Assembly (NCBI GenBank): GCA_902562285.1
Contig: CACESU010000009.1
Span: 1-55,226 of the forward strand
DNA: 55,226 nucleotides
Reading direction: 5' to 3'
Source: an uncultured Alphaproteobacteria bacterium
GTDB taxonomy: Bacteria > Pseudomonadota > Alphaproteobacteria > Rhodobacterales > Rhodobacteraceae
The notes under the pieces are model-generated. The model was not told the origin of the DNA, did no database searches, and saw nothing but the letters and a program-made list of their open reading frames with translations. This document shows positions 1 through 9,300 of this stretch, piece by piece (the stretch's first letter is position 1; every line of letters starts with the position of its first letter). The translations under genes and the position numbers were made by a program.

Positions 1-275
1 TTTATTTTTTCATCTAATTGAGTTTTTTGTGTTTTTGTTTCTTTAATTTCTAACTTTTTTGCTAATATTTCAGATTGCAAACTATTTCTAATATCCACTA
101 AACTTTTTTCATTTTGAGAGGTCTCTAATGTTTTTGTATCATTTTGATAATTTAAATTCTCAGATTCATGTTTTTGTTCTTCCAAGCTTAAAACTAAAGA
201 TCTCTCATATATAGTGTATGAAAATAAACCAAATCCGATTAAAAAGGTAAAAATAGAAAAATTTAAAATAGTCAT
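1..275 (-). CDS. Membrane-anchored coiled-coil protein, partial (C-terminus off the left edge)
   Basis: An open frame starts with ATG at 275 and runs without a stop for 91 codons to the left edge. The first ~23 residues are hydrophobic (MTILNFSIFTFLIGFGLFSY...), a likely uncleaved membrane anchor. The rest is highly charged and rich in E, K, Q, N and S, with a heptad-like pattern suggesting a coiled coil. I do not recognise the family; RmuC-like or other membrane-anchored coiled-coil proteins are possible, but the diagnostic C-terminal part is missing. It lies in the same orientation as the purine genes, downstream of guaD. Confidence 0.6.
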   Translation of the reverse strand, partial: MTILNFSIFTFLIGFGLFSYTIYERSLVLSLEEQKHESENLNYQNDTKTLETSQNEKSLVDIRNSLQSEILAKKLEIKETKTQKTQLDEKI

Positions 276-322
276 TTGTAAAATTATATTGTCTTAACTT
301 TTTTATAAAGCAAGGTTAATTC

Positions 323-359
323 ATTATGATTATTTTTTATATAAAAAAATAATCATAAT
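323..359. terminator. AT-only inverted repeat at the guaD stop codon
   Basis: A near-perfect 18-base inverted repeat (left arm 323-340, right arm 341-359, one extra A) overlaps the guaD stop codon. It could end guaD transcription, but it has no GC stem and no clear T-tract, so it may just be an AT palindrome. Confidence 0.3.
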
Positions 360-1633
360 AATGAATTGCCTGCAATATAAACAGATTTAATTGAATGGGC
401 TCCTCCTAAAGTTTGCAAAATAAATAATTCTTCAGCCAGTGTCTCACACGTTTCCATTCTAATTTTTGAAACCATATCACTAGAACTGTCCAAGACTATA
501 ATATCAGCAAAACTTCCTTTCTTAAAACTTCCAATCTCATCTTGTAATCCTAAAGATTTTGCATTCCCAAGTGTAGCCCAGTAAAAGGAATATTTTGGAT
601 TTAAACTAAAATTTCTAAATTGCTGAATTTTATAAGCAGCATCTAAGGTATTTAACATTGAATAAGATGTCCCCCCACCAACATCAGTGGAAACACCTAA
701 TTTGATATTGGAATTATATAACTTTTCAAATGGGAATAAGCCACTACCTAAGAAAAGGTTTGAAGTTGGACAATGAACTGCAACGGCTCTAGTTTGTTTA
801 AATATTGAAATTTCATCATCATTTAGGTGAATTGAATGTCCCATTAAAGATCTGTTGTTAACAATACCATTTTTGAGGTAAATATCCAGATAGTGGCTAA
901 ATTTTGGATAGAGGGATAAAGTATATTCTATTTCATCTCTATTTTCTGAAAGATGGGTTTGGATATAACAAGTAGGATTAATTGTTAATAATTCACCTGC
1001 TAATTTTAATTGCTCTGGAGATGAAGTTATTGCAAACCTTGGTGTTATTGCATAAAAATTCCTATTTTTTTTGTGCCATTTTGAAATTAAGTCCTGTGTA
1101 TCTTGAAATGAAGTTTGAGGAGTATCTAAAAGGTTCTTAGGAGCATTTCTATCCATCATTACTTTACCAGCAACCATACACATATTTTTTTTAGAAGCTT
1201 CCTCAAAAAGAGCATTTACTGACTCCTTGTGGACAGAGCAAAATGATACCGAAGTAGTAGTACCATTGCTAATAAGTAATTTCAAAAATTTCTTAGCTTG
1301 TTGTTTAGAATAATCTTTAGATATAAATTTAGCCTCCTCCGGAAAGGTATATTTGTTTAACCACTCTAGAAGTTGTGTACCATACGAACCAATCACCTGT
1401 ACTTGTGGAAAGTGATTATGTAAATCAATAAAACCGGGGAAAATTAAATTATTCTGATGATCTATAACTTCATAATTTGGATATTTAAGAAATATTTGAT
1501 TAAAATCTCCGATATCAATTATTTTTGCACCTGAAATTACTAACCCACCATTTTCAATATATTCAAAAGAATTCTCAGGATTTTCTTTGCTTCCGTTATC
1601 TAAGAAATGAAGAATTCTTCCTTTTAAAATCAT
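353..1633 (-). CDS. guaD: Guanine deaminase
   Basis: This 426-residue amidohydrolase should deaminate guanine to xanthine in the cytoplasm. The metal-binding motif PGFIDLHNHFPQ (His72, His74) is the form typical of guanine deaminases. Further signatures are HLSEN near residue 230, the substrate-loop motif CPTSNLFLGSGLFP and STDVGGG with the metal-ligand Asp near 318. The length is normal for the family. It is the last gene of a minus-strand run xdhA-xdhB-xdhC-guaD, 21 bases after xdhC, so its product xanthine is the substrate of its neighbours. The start ATG is the first in the frame. Confidence 0.93.
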   Translation of the reverse strand: MILKGRILHFLDNGSKENPENSFEYIENGGLVISGAKIIDIGDFNQIFLKYPNYEVIDHQNNLIFPGFIDLHNHFPQVQVIGSYGTQLLEWLNKYTFPEEAKFISKDYSKQQAKKFLKLLISNGTTTSVSFCSVHKESVNALFEEASKKNMCMVAGKVMMDRNAPKNLLDTPQTSFQDTQDLISKWHKKNRNFYAITPRFAITSSPEQLKLAGELLTINPTCYIQTHLSENRDEIEYTLSLYPKFSHYLDIYLKNGIVNNRSLMGHSIHLNDDEISIFKQTRAVAVHCPTSNLFLGSGLFPFEKLYNSNIKLGVSTDVGGGTSYSMLNTLDAAYKIQQFRNFSLNPKYSFYWATLGNAKSLGLQDEIGSFKKGSFADIIVLDSSSDMVSKIRMETCETLAEELFILQTLGGAHSIKSVYIAGNSLL

Positions 1634-1654
1634 TTAGTATGCCTTATCATGTAA

Positions 1655-2473
1655 TTACAAATTAGCTTTTTTTTCCATTATGGATAACATTTCTGAAATA
1701 ATGTGTGCAGATATAATTTCAGGTCTTTTATCATAAGTATCAAACAATGATTTACCTATTGGTATGTTTACATTTGAAATATCATCAACACCTTTTTTTC
1801 TGAGCCAATTTTTTAATGCTCCTCTTTTAGTTTTTGAACCAATCATGCCAATGTATGAGGCATCTTGCCTTTTTAAAATTTCATAACACAATAAGAAATC
1901 AAGCCCATGATCATGAGTAGTAATTATATAACAAGAATAAGCATTTGCTTCACGAATTTCCTGTTCTGGAATTAAGCTAAATTTTTTTTCGATAGGTATT
2001 TCTAATTTTGAAATAAAATTTTTCCTATTATCAACCAATTTTACATGAAAAGGTAAATTATACATTTGTAAAGCCAATGATGTACCAACATTACCTGCAC
2101 CAAAAATAAGTACTTGAGTAAATTTCGACATATCCTTTTTAAATTTTTCTATTAAATATTTCGAAAAATTATAATTTATTTTTTGAATTGAAATAATGAC
2201 TTTTCCACCACAACACTGCGCAATATCAGGTCCCAAGTTTGTTTCAATATCTAATTTAAAATCAACTTTCCAGTCTTGTCTCATTACGTTTTGAATAAGG
2301 TTATATTCTAGTTGGCCACCTCCTATTGTTCCAAAAATATTCCCATGCATACTGATTAACATCCAAGTACCTTTTTCTCTCGGAGAAGAGCCTAAGTTTT
2401 TTAAAATTTTGCAGTATGCAATATTTTTATTATCTCTTAAAAATTTTTGGAGTACTTCGCTAGTCAAAATCAA
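1655..2473 (-). CDS. xdhC: Xanthine dehydrogenase accessory protein XdhC
   Basis: This 272-residue protein belongs to the XdhC/CoxI family, which binds molybdenum cofactor, mediates its sulfuration and delivers it to XdhB. The N-terminal XdhC/CoxI domain has SSPREKGTWMLI and GTIGGGQLE. A C-terminal Rossmann-like domain starts at VLIFGAGNVGTSLA (about residue 123) and includes the conserved YIGMIGSKTKR. It overlaps the end of xdhB by 4 bases (ATGA), implying translational coupling with the enzyme it matures. Confidence 0.92.
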   Translation of the reverse strand: MILTSEVLQKFLRDNKNIAYCKILKNLGSSPREKGTWMLISMHGNIFGTIGGGQLEYNLIQNVMRQDWKVDFKLDIETNLGPDIAQCCGGKVIISIQKINYNFSKYLIEKFKKDMSKFTQVLIFGAGNVGTSLALQMYNLPFHVKLVDNRKNFISKLEIPIEKKFSLIPEQEIREANAYSCYIITTHDHGLDFLLCYEILKRQDASYIGMIGSKTKRGALKNWLRKKGVDDISNVNIPIGKSLFDTYDKRPEIISAHIISEMLSIMEKKANL

Positions 2474-4806
2474 AATTGATACTCTTTCTTGATATCATAA
2501 ATTGATGACAAAACCTCTTCTGGAGTAGCTGGAGCATCCATTTTTGGTCTGGTTTCGTAATTAGCAATAGATGCTACAGCCATTTGAAGAGCTTCATGTA
2601 CAGATATTGCCAACATAAAAGGAGGTTCTCCAACTGCCTTAGACCTTTTTATTGTTTTTTCGTTATTTCTAGACCAACTTGCAAGTTGTATATTAAAAAT
2701 ATCAGGTCTGTCAGATGCGAGTGGGATCTTATAAGTAGAAGGGGCATGCGTTTTAAGAGAACCATCCTGACCCCAAAATAGTTCTTCGCAAGTTAACCAT
2801 CCCATTCCCTGAATAAACCCTCCTTCAATTTGCCCAATATCGATTGTTTTATTTAAAGACTTACCTACATCATGCAATATATCAACCCTATTTACTTTAT
2901 ATTCGCCAGTTAAAGTATCAATAGTAACTTCGGAAACTGCAGCTCCATAACTATAATAATAAAAGGGTTTTCCCTTTGCTTTTTTTCTGTCCCAATGTAT
3001 TTTTGGAGTTTTATAAAATCCTGAATCCCAAAGTTGAATCCTTTCCAAATATGCCTCTTTAATAATTTCATCAAAGGGATACATTTTATCTGGAGTTAGT
3101 ATGAAATTATTTTTAAAAGTGATATTTTTTGTAGATATATCGTACCTTTTTGTTATAAAGCTTAATAATCTTTTTTTTATCTTTTTTGCTGCTTTATAAG
3201 CAGCCATTCCATTCAAATCTGAACCAGACGAAGCAGCTGTAGCAGATGTGTTCGCAATCTTACTGGTGTCTGTATCTGTAATTTTAATTTTATCAAAACT
3301 TACCCCTAATTCATTTGCAATTATTCCTATAACTTTAGTATGTAGGCCTTGACCCATTTCTGTTCCACCATGGTTAACAATTACTGAACCATCAGTATAA
3401 ACATGAACTAATGCTCCACCTTGATTAAACCATGTAGCAGTAAAAGATATCCCAAATTTTACAGGAGTTAAGGCAATACCCTTTTTGAAAAAATCATTAT
3501 TTTTATTAAATATTAGAACTTCTTTTCTTCTTTTTTGATAATCAGAAGAATTTTCTAATTCTAATATAATTCTTTTTGAAATATTATCAGTAATCTTTTG
3601 ATAATAAGGGGATATTGACTTTTTACCTGTTCCATACAAGTTTATTTTTTTTATTTCAAGTGGATCCTTCCTTAGAAAGTATGCTACTTCTTGAATAATC
3701 CTTTCAGCTAGCATCATACCTTGTGGACCTCCAAAACCACGAAATGCAGTATTAGAAACTTTGTTTGTTTTGAGTGGTCTAGAAATAAGTCTTACATTTG
3801 GATAAAAATAACAATTATCAGAATGAAATAATGCTCGATCAGTAATAGGTCCCGATAGATCAGAAGAAAACCCACAATTTGCACTTAATAATGCGTCTAC
3901 AGCCTGTATTTCTCCATTTCTTTCGAAGCCAACATGATAAGATATATGAAATGGGTGCCTTTTACCGGTCATAATCATGTCATCATCTCTATCAGGTCGA
4001 ATTTTAACTGCATTTCCGTTTCTCACTGCAGCTAAAGCAGCTATTACCGCAAAAAAATTGGACTGAGTTTCTTTTCCCCCAAATCCACCACCCATTCTTT
4101 TAACTTTTACAATAACTTTGTTAAAAGGAACATTTAATACTTTAGCTACCATATGTTGTACTTCCGTAGGATGCTGAGTTGAAGAAAGAACTATCACCTC
4201 TTCACTTTCTTCAATTCTTGCCATGGCAATGTGGCTTTCTAGATAAAAATGATCTTGCCCTCCTATATTTATTTCACCACTTATTTTGTGTACTGATTTT
4301 TTAAGATTATTGCAGACATCACCTCTTTCTAGTTTCAATGGCGTCGTGACTATTTCTGGATTTTTATTTGAAATTTTCTGTATATCTAGAAAAGGAGTAT
4401 GTACATTTTTTTTTATCCTTACTAGAGAGGCCGCTTTTCTTGCTTCAATCCTTGTTTTAGCAACTACTACAAATAGCGGTTGACCAAAAAAAGAAACCTC
4501 TTTGTCGGCTAAAACAGGTTCATCTTTTAGGTGAGTGGGGCTTATATCATTTGATCCAGGTAAATCTTTTGCTGTAAATATATCTACGACACCCTCTGAA
4601 GCCCAAACTTCTTTGAGATCAACATCAAGTATAATTCCCTTTGCAAAGTCAGATTTACCAATGTAAGCATGTAATGTTCCACGCTCTTCTGACAAATCAT
4701 CTATATATTCTGCTTTACCAGTAACAAATTTATTAAGAGACTCATGTCTGAAAGTATCTTCTTCAGTTTTTGGAAGTATTCCTTCTTTTCTTCTTATTTG
4801 CTTCAA
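2470..4806 (-). CDS. xdhB: Xanthine dehydrogenase, molybdopterin-binding subunit
   Basis: This 778-residue protein is the large subunit that binds molybdenum cofactor and oxidises hypoxanthine/xanthine to urate. Hallmarks are the N-terminal a/b hammerhead region (HESLNKFVTGKAEYIDD), the Mo-pterin loop GGGFGGKE, AFRGFGGPQG, GGTEMGQGLHTK and the C-terminal AVGEPPFMLA, where the Glu is the catalytic base known for this family. Length is typical of bacterial XdhB. It lies 29 bases after xdhA and overlaps xdhC by 4 bases. No signal peptide is seen, as expected for a cytoplasmic XdhAB. Confidence 0.95.
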   Translation of the reverse strand: MKQIRRKEGILPKTEEDTFRHESLNKFVTGKAEYIDDLSEERGTLHAYIGKSDFAKGIILDVDLKEVWASEGVVDIFTAKDLPGSNDISPTHLKDEPVLADKEVSFFGQPLFVVVAKTRIEARKAASLVRIKKNVHTPFLDIQKISNKNPEIVTTPLKLERGDVCNNLKKSVHKISGEINIGGQDHFYLESHIAMARIEESEEVIVLSSTQHPTEVQHMVAKVLNVPFNKVIVKVKRMGGGFGGKETQSNFFAVIAALAAVRNGNAVKIRPDRDDDMIMTGKRHPFHISYHVGFERNGEIQAVDALLSANCGFSSDLSGPITDRALFHSDNCYFYPNVRLISRPLKTNKVSNTAFRGFGGPQGMMLAERIIQEVAYFLRKDPLEIKKINLYGTGKKSISPYYQKITDNISKRIILELENSSDYQKRRKEVLIFNKNNDFFKKGIALTPVKFGISFTATWFNQGGALVHVYTDGSVIVNHGGTEMGQGLHTKVIGIIANELGVSFDKIKITDTDTSKIANTSATAASSGSDLNGMAAYKAAKKIKKRLLSFITKRYDISTKNITFKNNFILTPDKMYPFDEIIKEAYLERIQLWDSGFYKTPKIHWDRKKAKGKPFYYYSYGAAVSEVTIDTLTGEYKVNRVDILHDVGKSLNKTIDIGQIEGGFIQGMGWLTCEELFWGQDGSLKTHAPSTYKIPLASDRPDIFNIQLASWSRNNEKTIKRSKAVGEPPFMLAISVHEALQMAVASIANYETRPKMDAPATPEEVLSSIYDIKKEYQF

Positions 4807-4835
4807 TTCATGAAACCTCTTCTATTTCATTTATA

Positions 4836-6296
4836 TCAAATGTATTTTACAAAGTATGAAAATTTCTTAAAAAGATTTTCAGCAACTCTTTGACGATATA
4901 GAGAAGTTGCTCTGCAGTCAGTAAGCGGCTGAAAGTCATTTTTAATAGCCATCTCAATATTATTTTCATCGAAATCACTTTCAATTTTTTGCTTAAATAA
5001 ATTTTCCAAAGATTTTGACCTCTTTGGAATTCCCGCCATTCCTCCAAAGGCAAACCTAACATTGCGTTTATTATTTAATTTTTTTTCATAAAAAAAAGCT
5101 CCTGTGATTGTAGAAATATCTTCATAGCGTCTTTTTGACACTTTATAAGCCATAAAATCAAATGGTTTTGTTTTTGGGTTTGGAATTTCAAAATCATGAA
5201 TATATTCTCTTGGATTTATTGATTGCAAACCATATTCAATAAAAAAATTTTCTACATTTATTTTTCTGGTTGTTTCTTTACCCATAATTTTCATTTTTGC
5301 ACCAAGAGCTAAAAAAAGTGGGGCTATATCACCAATTGGCGATCCATTAGCAATGTTACCACCAATAGTACCCATATTTCTTATTTGATCCCCTCCAATT
5401 CTATTAATATACTCCTTTAAATTTGGAAAATATTTAGTTACAAAATCTTGAAAATCTGAATAAGTAACTAAGGAACCTAATGAAATTTTATCTTTATAAA
5501 TCTTAATATATTTTAATTCGTCAATTTGATTTATAAATACTATAGGCCTTATTTTTTTGAATTGTTTATTGACCCATAAACCTACATCAGTTGAACCAGC
5601 TACTATTGTTGAATTTTCCTGCTGATGCAAGACTTCCTTTAATTCCTTTGTACTTTTTGGAATAGAGTAATTTGGATTTTTTTCTTTTTCGTTCGGATTA
5701 TTTTTTATTAAATCTGTTAATTTCACAGCCCATTTTTTGTTATTTTTTAAAAGAAAATCATTTGAACAAAAAAAACTTTTACTTAGGTCTTCGGCAGCTG
5801 AAATTATAGGACCATAACCTGTACACCTACAAAGGTTACCTTGAATTGAATTCAAGATTTGAGCTTTGGTTGGTTTTTTGGTTTTTAAAAACAATCCATA
5901 CATTGACATCACAAAACCAGGTGTGCAAAAACCACACTGAGCTCCAGAGTTTTTTACCATTGCTTCTTGTACTGGGTGAAGATCTTCAAAACCTTTGGAT
6001 AAACCATCTACTGTAATCAAATGTGAACTATCAATTGATGGTAAGAAAACTATACACGAATTTGCAGTTCTATAAGAAACTTTATTATCTTTATTAACTT
6101 TACCAATTAGCACTGTACAAGCACCACAATCACCTTCAGCACAACCTTCTTTAGTTCCTTTCAAATTTTGATCAATTCTTAAAAAATCTAATAATGTTTG
6201 TTGTGGATCACAAATCGATTTTTCAATCAAATCATCGTTTAAATAAAATCGCACACGATTTTCTTTTTTTATTTTAGTCAAATTCTTTTTCAGCAT
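4836..6296 (-). CDS. xdhA: Xanthine dehydrogenase, FeS/FAD subunit
   Basis: This 486-residue small subunit carries two [2Fe-2S] clusters and FAD and passes electrons from the molybdenum site to NAD+. The plant-type ferredoxin domain has GCAEGDCGACTV (Cys52, 57, 60), followed by the second cluster domain with CGFCTPGF and CRCTGYGP near residues 120-160. The C-terminal half is the CO-dehydrogenase-type FAD domain, with VAGSTDVGL and IGGNIANGSPIGD. It is the first gene of the xdhABC-guaD operon. The 94-base gap before the next gene upstream probably holds its promoter; I see no purine-repressor site I can name. Confidence 0.94.
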   Translation of the reverse strand: MLKKNLTKIKKENRVRFYLNDDLIEKSICDPQQTLLDFLRIDQNLKGTKEGCAEGDCGACTVLIGKVNKDNKVSYRTANSCIVFLPSIDSSHLITVDGLSKGFEDLHPVQEAMVKNSGAQCGFCTPGFVMSMYGLFLKTKKPTKAQILNSIQGNLCRCTGYGPIISAAEDLSKSFFCSNDFLLKNNKKWAVKLTDLIKNNPNEKEKNPNYSIPKSTKELKEVLHQQENSTIVAGSTDVGLWVNKQFKKIRPIVFINQIDELKYIKIYKDKISLGSLVTYSDFQDFVTKYFPNLKEYINRIGGDQIRNMGTIGGNIANGSPIGDIAPLFLALGAKMKIMGKETTRKINVENFFIEYGLQSINPREYIHDFEIPNPKTKPFDFMAYKVSKRRYEDISTITGAFFYEKKLNNKRNVRFAFGGMAGIPKRSKSLENLFKQKIESDFDENNIEMAIKNDFQPLTDCRATSLYRQRVAENLFKKFSYFVKYI

Positions 6297-6390
6297 TTTT
6301 GAATTTTTAAAAGTAAATTTAAGTTAAGCACTATAATAAGATAAATTAATCAATATTTAAAAGGTTTTTTAACAAATCTTATTCTAATGT

Positions 6391-6759
6391 CTACCCTTCC
6401 AAAAAAACTTTTTTTGCAACTCTAAAACATTCTAATGCTTGGGGAACACCACAATAGATCCCAATTACATGAATTATAGCTCTTATTTGTTCTTTAGAGA
6501 CACCATTTTTCAAAGCTCCTCTGCAATGTATCTCCCACTCATTCATCTTACCAAGAGCTCCAATCATTGATAAATTCATCATAGATCTAGTCTTTCTATC
6601 AATACTGTTATCACCCCATCCAAAGCCCCAACACCAAGATGTCATAGCTTCCTGAAAAGGTTTTGTGAATTCATCTGCTTTCTCTAAATTTTTTTCGACA
6701 TATTTTTCACCTAAAGTTGCTTTTCTTTCTCTTAATCCAATCTCAAAAAAATCTTCCAT
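6391..6759 (-). CDS. Carboxymuconolactone decarboxylase family protein
   Basis: This 122-residue protein is an AhpD/CMD-fold protein most like 4-carboxymuconolactone decarboxylase (PcaC), from ...AMTSWCWGFGWGDNSIDRKTRSM and the helix EIHCRGALKNGVSKEQIRAIIHVIGIYCGVPQAL. I do not see the AhpD CxxC pair, so a peroxidase role is unlikely. No other beta-ketoadipate genes are nearby, so the substrate is uncertain. It could be the first gene of the purine-gene run (94-base gap to xdhA) or independent. Confidence 0.75.
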   Translation of the reverse strand: MEDFFEIGLRERKATLGEKYVEKNLEKADEFTKPFQEAMTSWCWGFGWGDNSIDRKTRSMMNLSMIGALGKMNEWEIHCRGALKNGVSKEQIRAIIHVIGIYCGVPQALECFRVAKKVFLEG

Positions 6760-6857
6760 TTTGACCTCACTTAAATTTGAAAAAATTTTATTGTTTAAGA
6801 AAACAAAATATCCTAAGTATATTCAATAAGAAAATAAAGTCCTGAAAGGAATTTTTA

Positions 6858-7556
6858 TTGGTAAAAGCATTAATTTTTGATGTTGATGGAACAATCGCTG
6901 AAACAGAAGATTTACATAGAAAAGCATATAATAGTATATTTTCTAATGAAGGTATTGGCTGGAACTGGTCAAAGAAATTATACAAAGAATTATTAAAAGT
7001 TACTGGAGGTAAAGAGCGTTTAAAATACTATAAAGAAAATTTTAATTCCAAAAATTACAACTTTGATATTAATGATATTTCAAGAATACATACAAAAAAA
7101 AATGAACTATATAACCAATGGGTGGATGAAGGGTTACTTCAGCTTAGACCAGGCATAAAGTCACTAATAAATAATGCTTTAAAAAGCAAAATTCAATTGG
7201 CTATATCCACATCTACTAGTATGATGAATGTAGAAGCATTATTTATAAAATGTTTTGAAACTAAGCCAAATTCTATTTTTAAAGTTATTGCCACAGGTGA
7301 TATGGTAAAGAGAAAAAAGCCCGACCCTGAATTATATTTACTCGCTTTAGATCAGTTATCATTACGACCAGAGGAATGTGTAGCTTTAGAAGATAGTAAT
7401 AATGGACTTATATCAGCTAAAAGAGCAAAATTAAAGACAGTTTGTTCTCCTAGTGAATATCATATTGATGATAATTTTGAAAAAGCTGACTTTATTTGCG
7501 AAGATTTTACAAAAGATAAGCTACCATCAGAATTAAGGCAGCTTATCTATATTTAA
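6858..7556 (+). CDS. HAD-superfamily phosphatase, CbbY type
   Basis: This 232-residue haloacid-dehalogenase-like hydrolase has motif I FDVDGTIAETEDLH, motif II STSTSM, motif III with KRKKPDPELY and motif IV ALEDSNNGL. The insertion and ending match CbbY-like phosphatases; the CbbY family is known to include xylulose-1,5-bisphosphate phosphatases, but no Calvin-cycle genes are in the window and the substrate is unknown. The start is TTG at 6858, just before VKALIFDVDG, with an AAGGA ribosome-binding site 7 bases upstream. It is divergent from the CMD gene and convergent with the pseudoazurin gene. Confidence 0.85.
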   Translation: MVKALIFDVDGTIAETEDLHRKAYNSIFSNEGIGWNWSKKLYKELLKVTGGKERLKYYKENFNSKNYNFDINDISRIHTKKNELYNQWVDEGLLQLRPGIKSLINNALKSKIQLAISTSTSMMNVEALFIKCFETKPNSIFKVIATGDMVKRKKPDPELYLLALDQLSLRPEECVALEDSNNGLISAKRAKLKTVCSPSEYHIDDNFEKADFICEDFTKDKLPSELRQLIYI

Positions 7557-7560
7557 AAAT

Positions 7561-8004
7561 TTATTGTGCTGCTAATTGAGCAAGCATTTCTTCCATTCTG
7601 GCTTTTGATTTCTTTGGAAGTTTTACCCCGTCTAAGAAACCATCCGAGTTAACATCACCAACAGCTATAAGTGCTACCATTCCATTTGCTAAATGCGGTG
7701 TACATTTCACACCATAAAGGCCATCCTCTGAAACCACGATACTTACTGGTTTATTGATTTTACCTTTAAACTTTTTAATACCTTTTGGTAACATACCTTT
7801 AATACTCGCTGCCATATGTCCTTTTTCTGTAGGCAAAAAAGTAACTGTATCTCCCTTTTCTGCTATTATTAGCATAGGTTCAAATATCATTTTATTACCG
7901 TCAGCATCTTTATTAAGCATTTTAACTTCAATTTCAGCAGCAAAAACTGAATTTAAAGTAAAAGTAAAAATTATTGTGGTAATAATTAAAAAAAACTTTC
8001 TCAT
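7561..8004 (-). CDS. Pseudoazurin (periplasmic blue copper protein)
   Basis: This 147-residue precursor has a signal peptide of about 22 residues ending FA|AEIEV. The mature part is a type I copper domain of about 125 residues, the normal pseudoazurin length. The copper ligands are visible: His63 (KGHMA), then Cys101, His104 and Met109 in YGVKCTPHLANGM, the pseudoazurin pattern. Pseudoazurins shuttle electrons in the periplasm, classically from cytochrome bc1 to nitrite or N2O reductase. Here no denitrification genes are near; the neighbour is hemA at the end of the PGC, so a link to photosynthetic or sulfur electron transfer is inference. A GAGGG ribosome-binding site precedes the ATG. Confidence 0.9.
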   Translation of the reverse strand: MRKFFLIITTIIFTFTLNSVFAAEIEVKMLNKDADGNKMIFEPMLIIAEKGDTVTFLPTEKGHMAASIKGMLPKGIKKFKGKINKPVSIVVSEDGLYGVKCTPHLANGMVALIAVGDVNSDGFLDGVKLPKKSKARMEEMLAQLAAQ

Positions 8005-8082
8005 TTTTCCCTCATATAAAAAATTATATTTATATCTTTAACGAAGATGATTTACTCTAAATAAATGATAATGGCAAACTAT

Positions 8083-9300
8083 TTAAGCAACTACCCTTGA
8101 TAAGGCACACTGCTTCCATAGAGAAGCTAAACTATTAACTAGATAATCAATATCGTCATATGTATGTAATGGCGATGGTGTAAATCTCAACCTCTCAGTA
8201 CCTTTGGGCACAGTTGGATAATTAATTGGTTGAACATAGATTGAGTAATCGTTAAGTAAAATATCACTTATTTGCTTACATTTAATAGAATCTTTGATCA
8301 TGACAGGAACTATATGGCTTGGATTTATTAAATGAGGAATACCCATGGAATCCAATTTGCTCCTTAAATAAGTTACCTTCACTTTTTGATTATCACGTTC
8401 AATTTGGCTTGTTTTTAAATGTTTTACTGAACTTAAGGCTCCAGCTGCAACTGCGGGTGGAAGAGCAGTTGTAAAAATAAAACCACTAGAAAATGAACGA
8501 ATAAAATCACAAAGCACATTTGAACCCGTAATATAGCCACCTACTACTCCATAAGCTTTACCAAGAGTACCTTCAATAAGGTCGACTTTATGTGCTACAT
8601 TTTCTTGTTCTGAGATGCCACCGCCACTTTTTCCATAAAGACCTACAGCATGGACCTCATCTAAATAAGTCATTGCACCAAATTCTTTTGCAACATCACA
8701 AATTTCATCTATTGGAGCAATATCACCATCCATAGAATAAACACTTTCAAATGCAACTATTTTTGGAGCGTCATTGGGTAAAGAGGATAGTTTATTTTTT
8801 AAATCTTCTGGATCATTATGTTTCCAAATTAACTTACCTGCCCGAGAATGTCTTATTCCCTCTATCATAGAAGCATGATTTTTTTCATCAGATAAAATAG
8901 TACAGCCTGGCAGCCGTGCACCTAAAGTAGAAAGAGTTGCCCAATTTGAAATATATCCAGATGTAAACAATAGTGCAGATTCCTTTTTATGCAAATCTGC
9001 TAATTCTTTTTCAAGTAATACATGATAGTGGTTTGTACCAGAAATATTCCTTGTCCCTCCAGCTCCAGCTCCACACTCATTCAAGGCATTTTTTATTGAT
9101 GATAAAACGCCTGGGTTTTGTCCCATACCTAAATAATCATTTGAACACCAAACAGTAACCTCTGAAGTTTCATTACTTTTAAAATAATTTTTAGCTTTAG
9201 GAAAGTTACCTTGACATCTTTCAAGTTCGGCAAAAACTCTGTAATTTCCTTCATCTTTTAACTTTTGAAGTTGTGAATTAAATAAATGGTCATAATCCAT
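8083..9300 (-). CDS. hemA: 5-aminolevulinate synthase
   Basis: This PLP enzyme (405 residues from the chosen start) condenses glycine and succinyl-CoA to 5-aminolevulinate, the first step to haem and bacteriochlorophyll. It shows WCSNDYLGMGQNP, GAGGTRNISG, YLDEVHAVGLYG and the catalytic-lysine motif EGTLGKAYGVVGG. The frame is open to 9327, but the ATG at 9300 (MDYDHLF...) fits the family N-terminus and has GGAG 7 bases upstream. It overlaps the end of puhE by 11 bases and is the last gene of the bchF-hemA superoperon. Confidence 0.96.
   Translation of the reverse strand: MDYDHLFNSQLQKLKDEGNYRVFAELERCQGNFPKAKNYFKSNETSEVTVWCSNDYLGMGQNPGVLSSIKNALNECGAGAGGTRNISGTNHYHVLLEKELADLHKKESALLFTSGYISNWATLSTLGARLPGCTILSDEKNHASMIEGIRHSRAGKLIWKHNDPEDLKNKLSSLPNDAPKIVAFESVYSMDGDIAPIDEICDVAKEFGAMTYLDEVHAVGLYGKSGGGISEQENVAHKVDLIEGTLGKAYGVVGGYITGSNVLCDFIRSFSSGFIFTTALPPAVAAGALSSVKHLKTSQIERDNQKVKVTYLRSKLDSMGIPHLINPSHIVPVMIKDSIKCKQISDILLNDYSIYVQPINYPTVPKGTERLRFTPSPLHTYDDIDYLVNSLASLWKQCALSRVVA

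Noticed and set aside
324-359. Transposon end or attachment site
   Set aside because: The inverted repeat is pure A/T apart from one pair and has no partner copy in the window; no transposase, integrase, tRNA or CRISPR array was found anywhere in the window.
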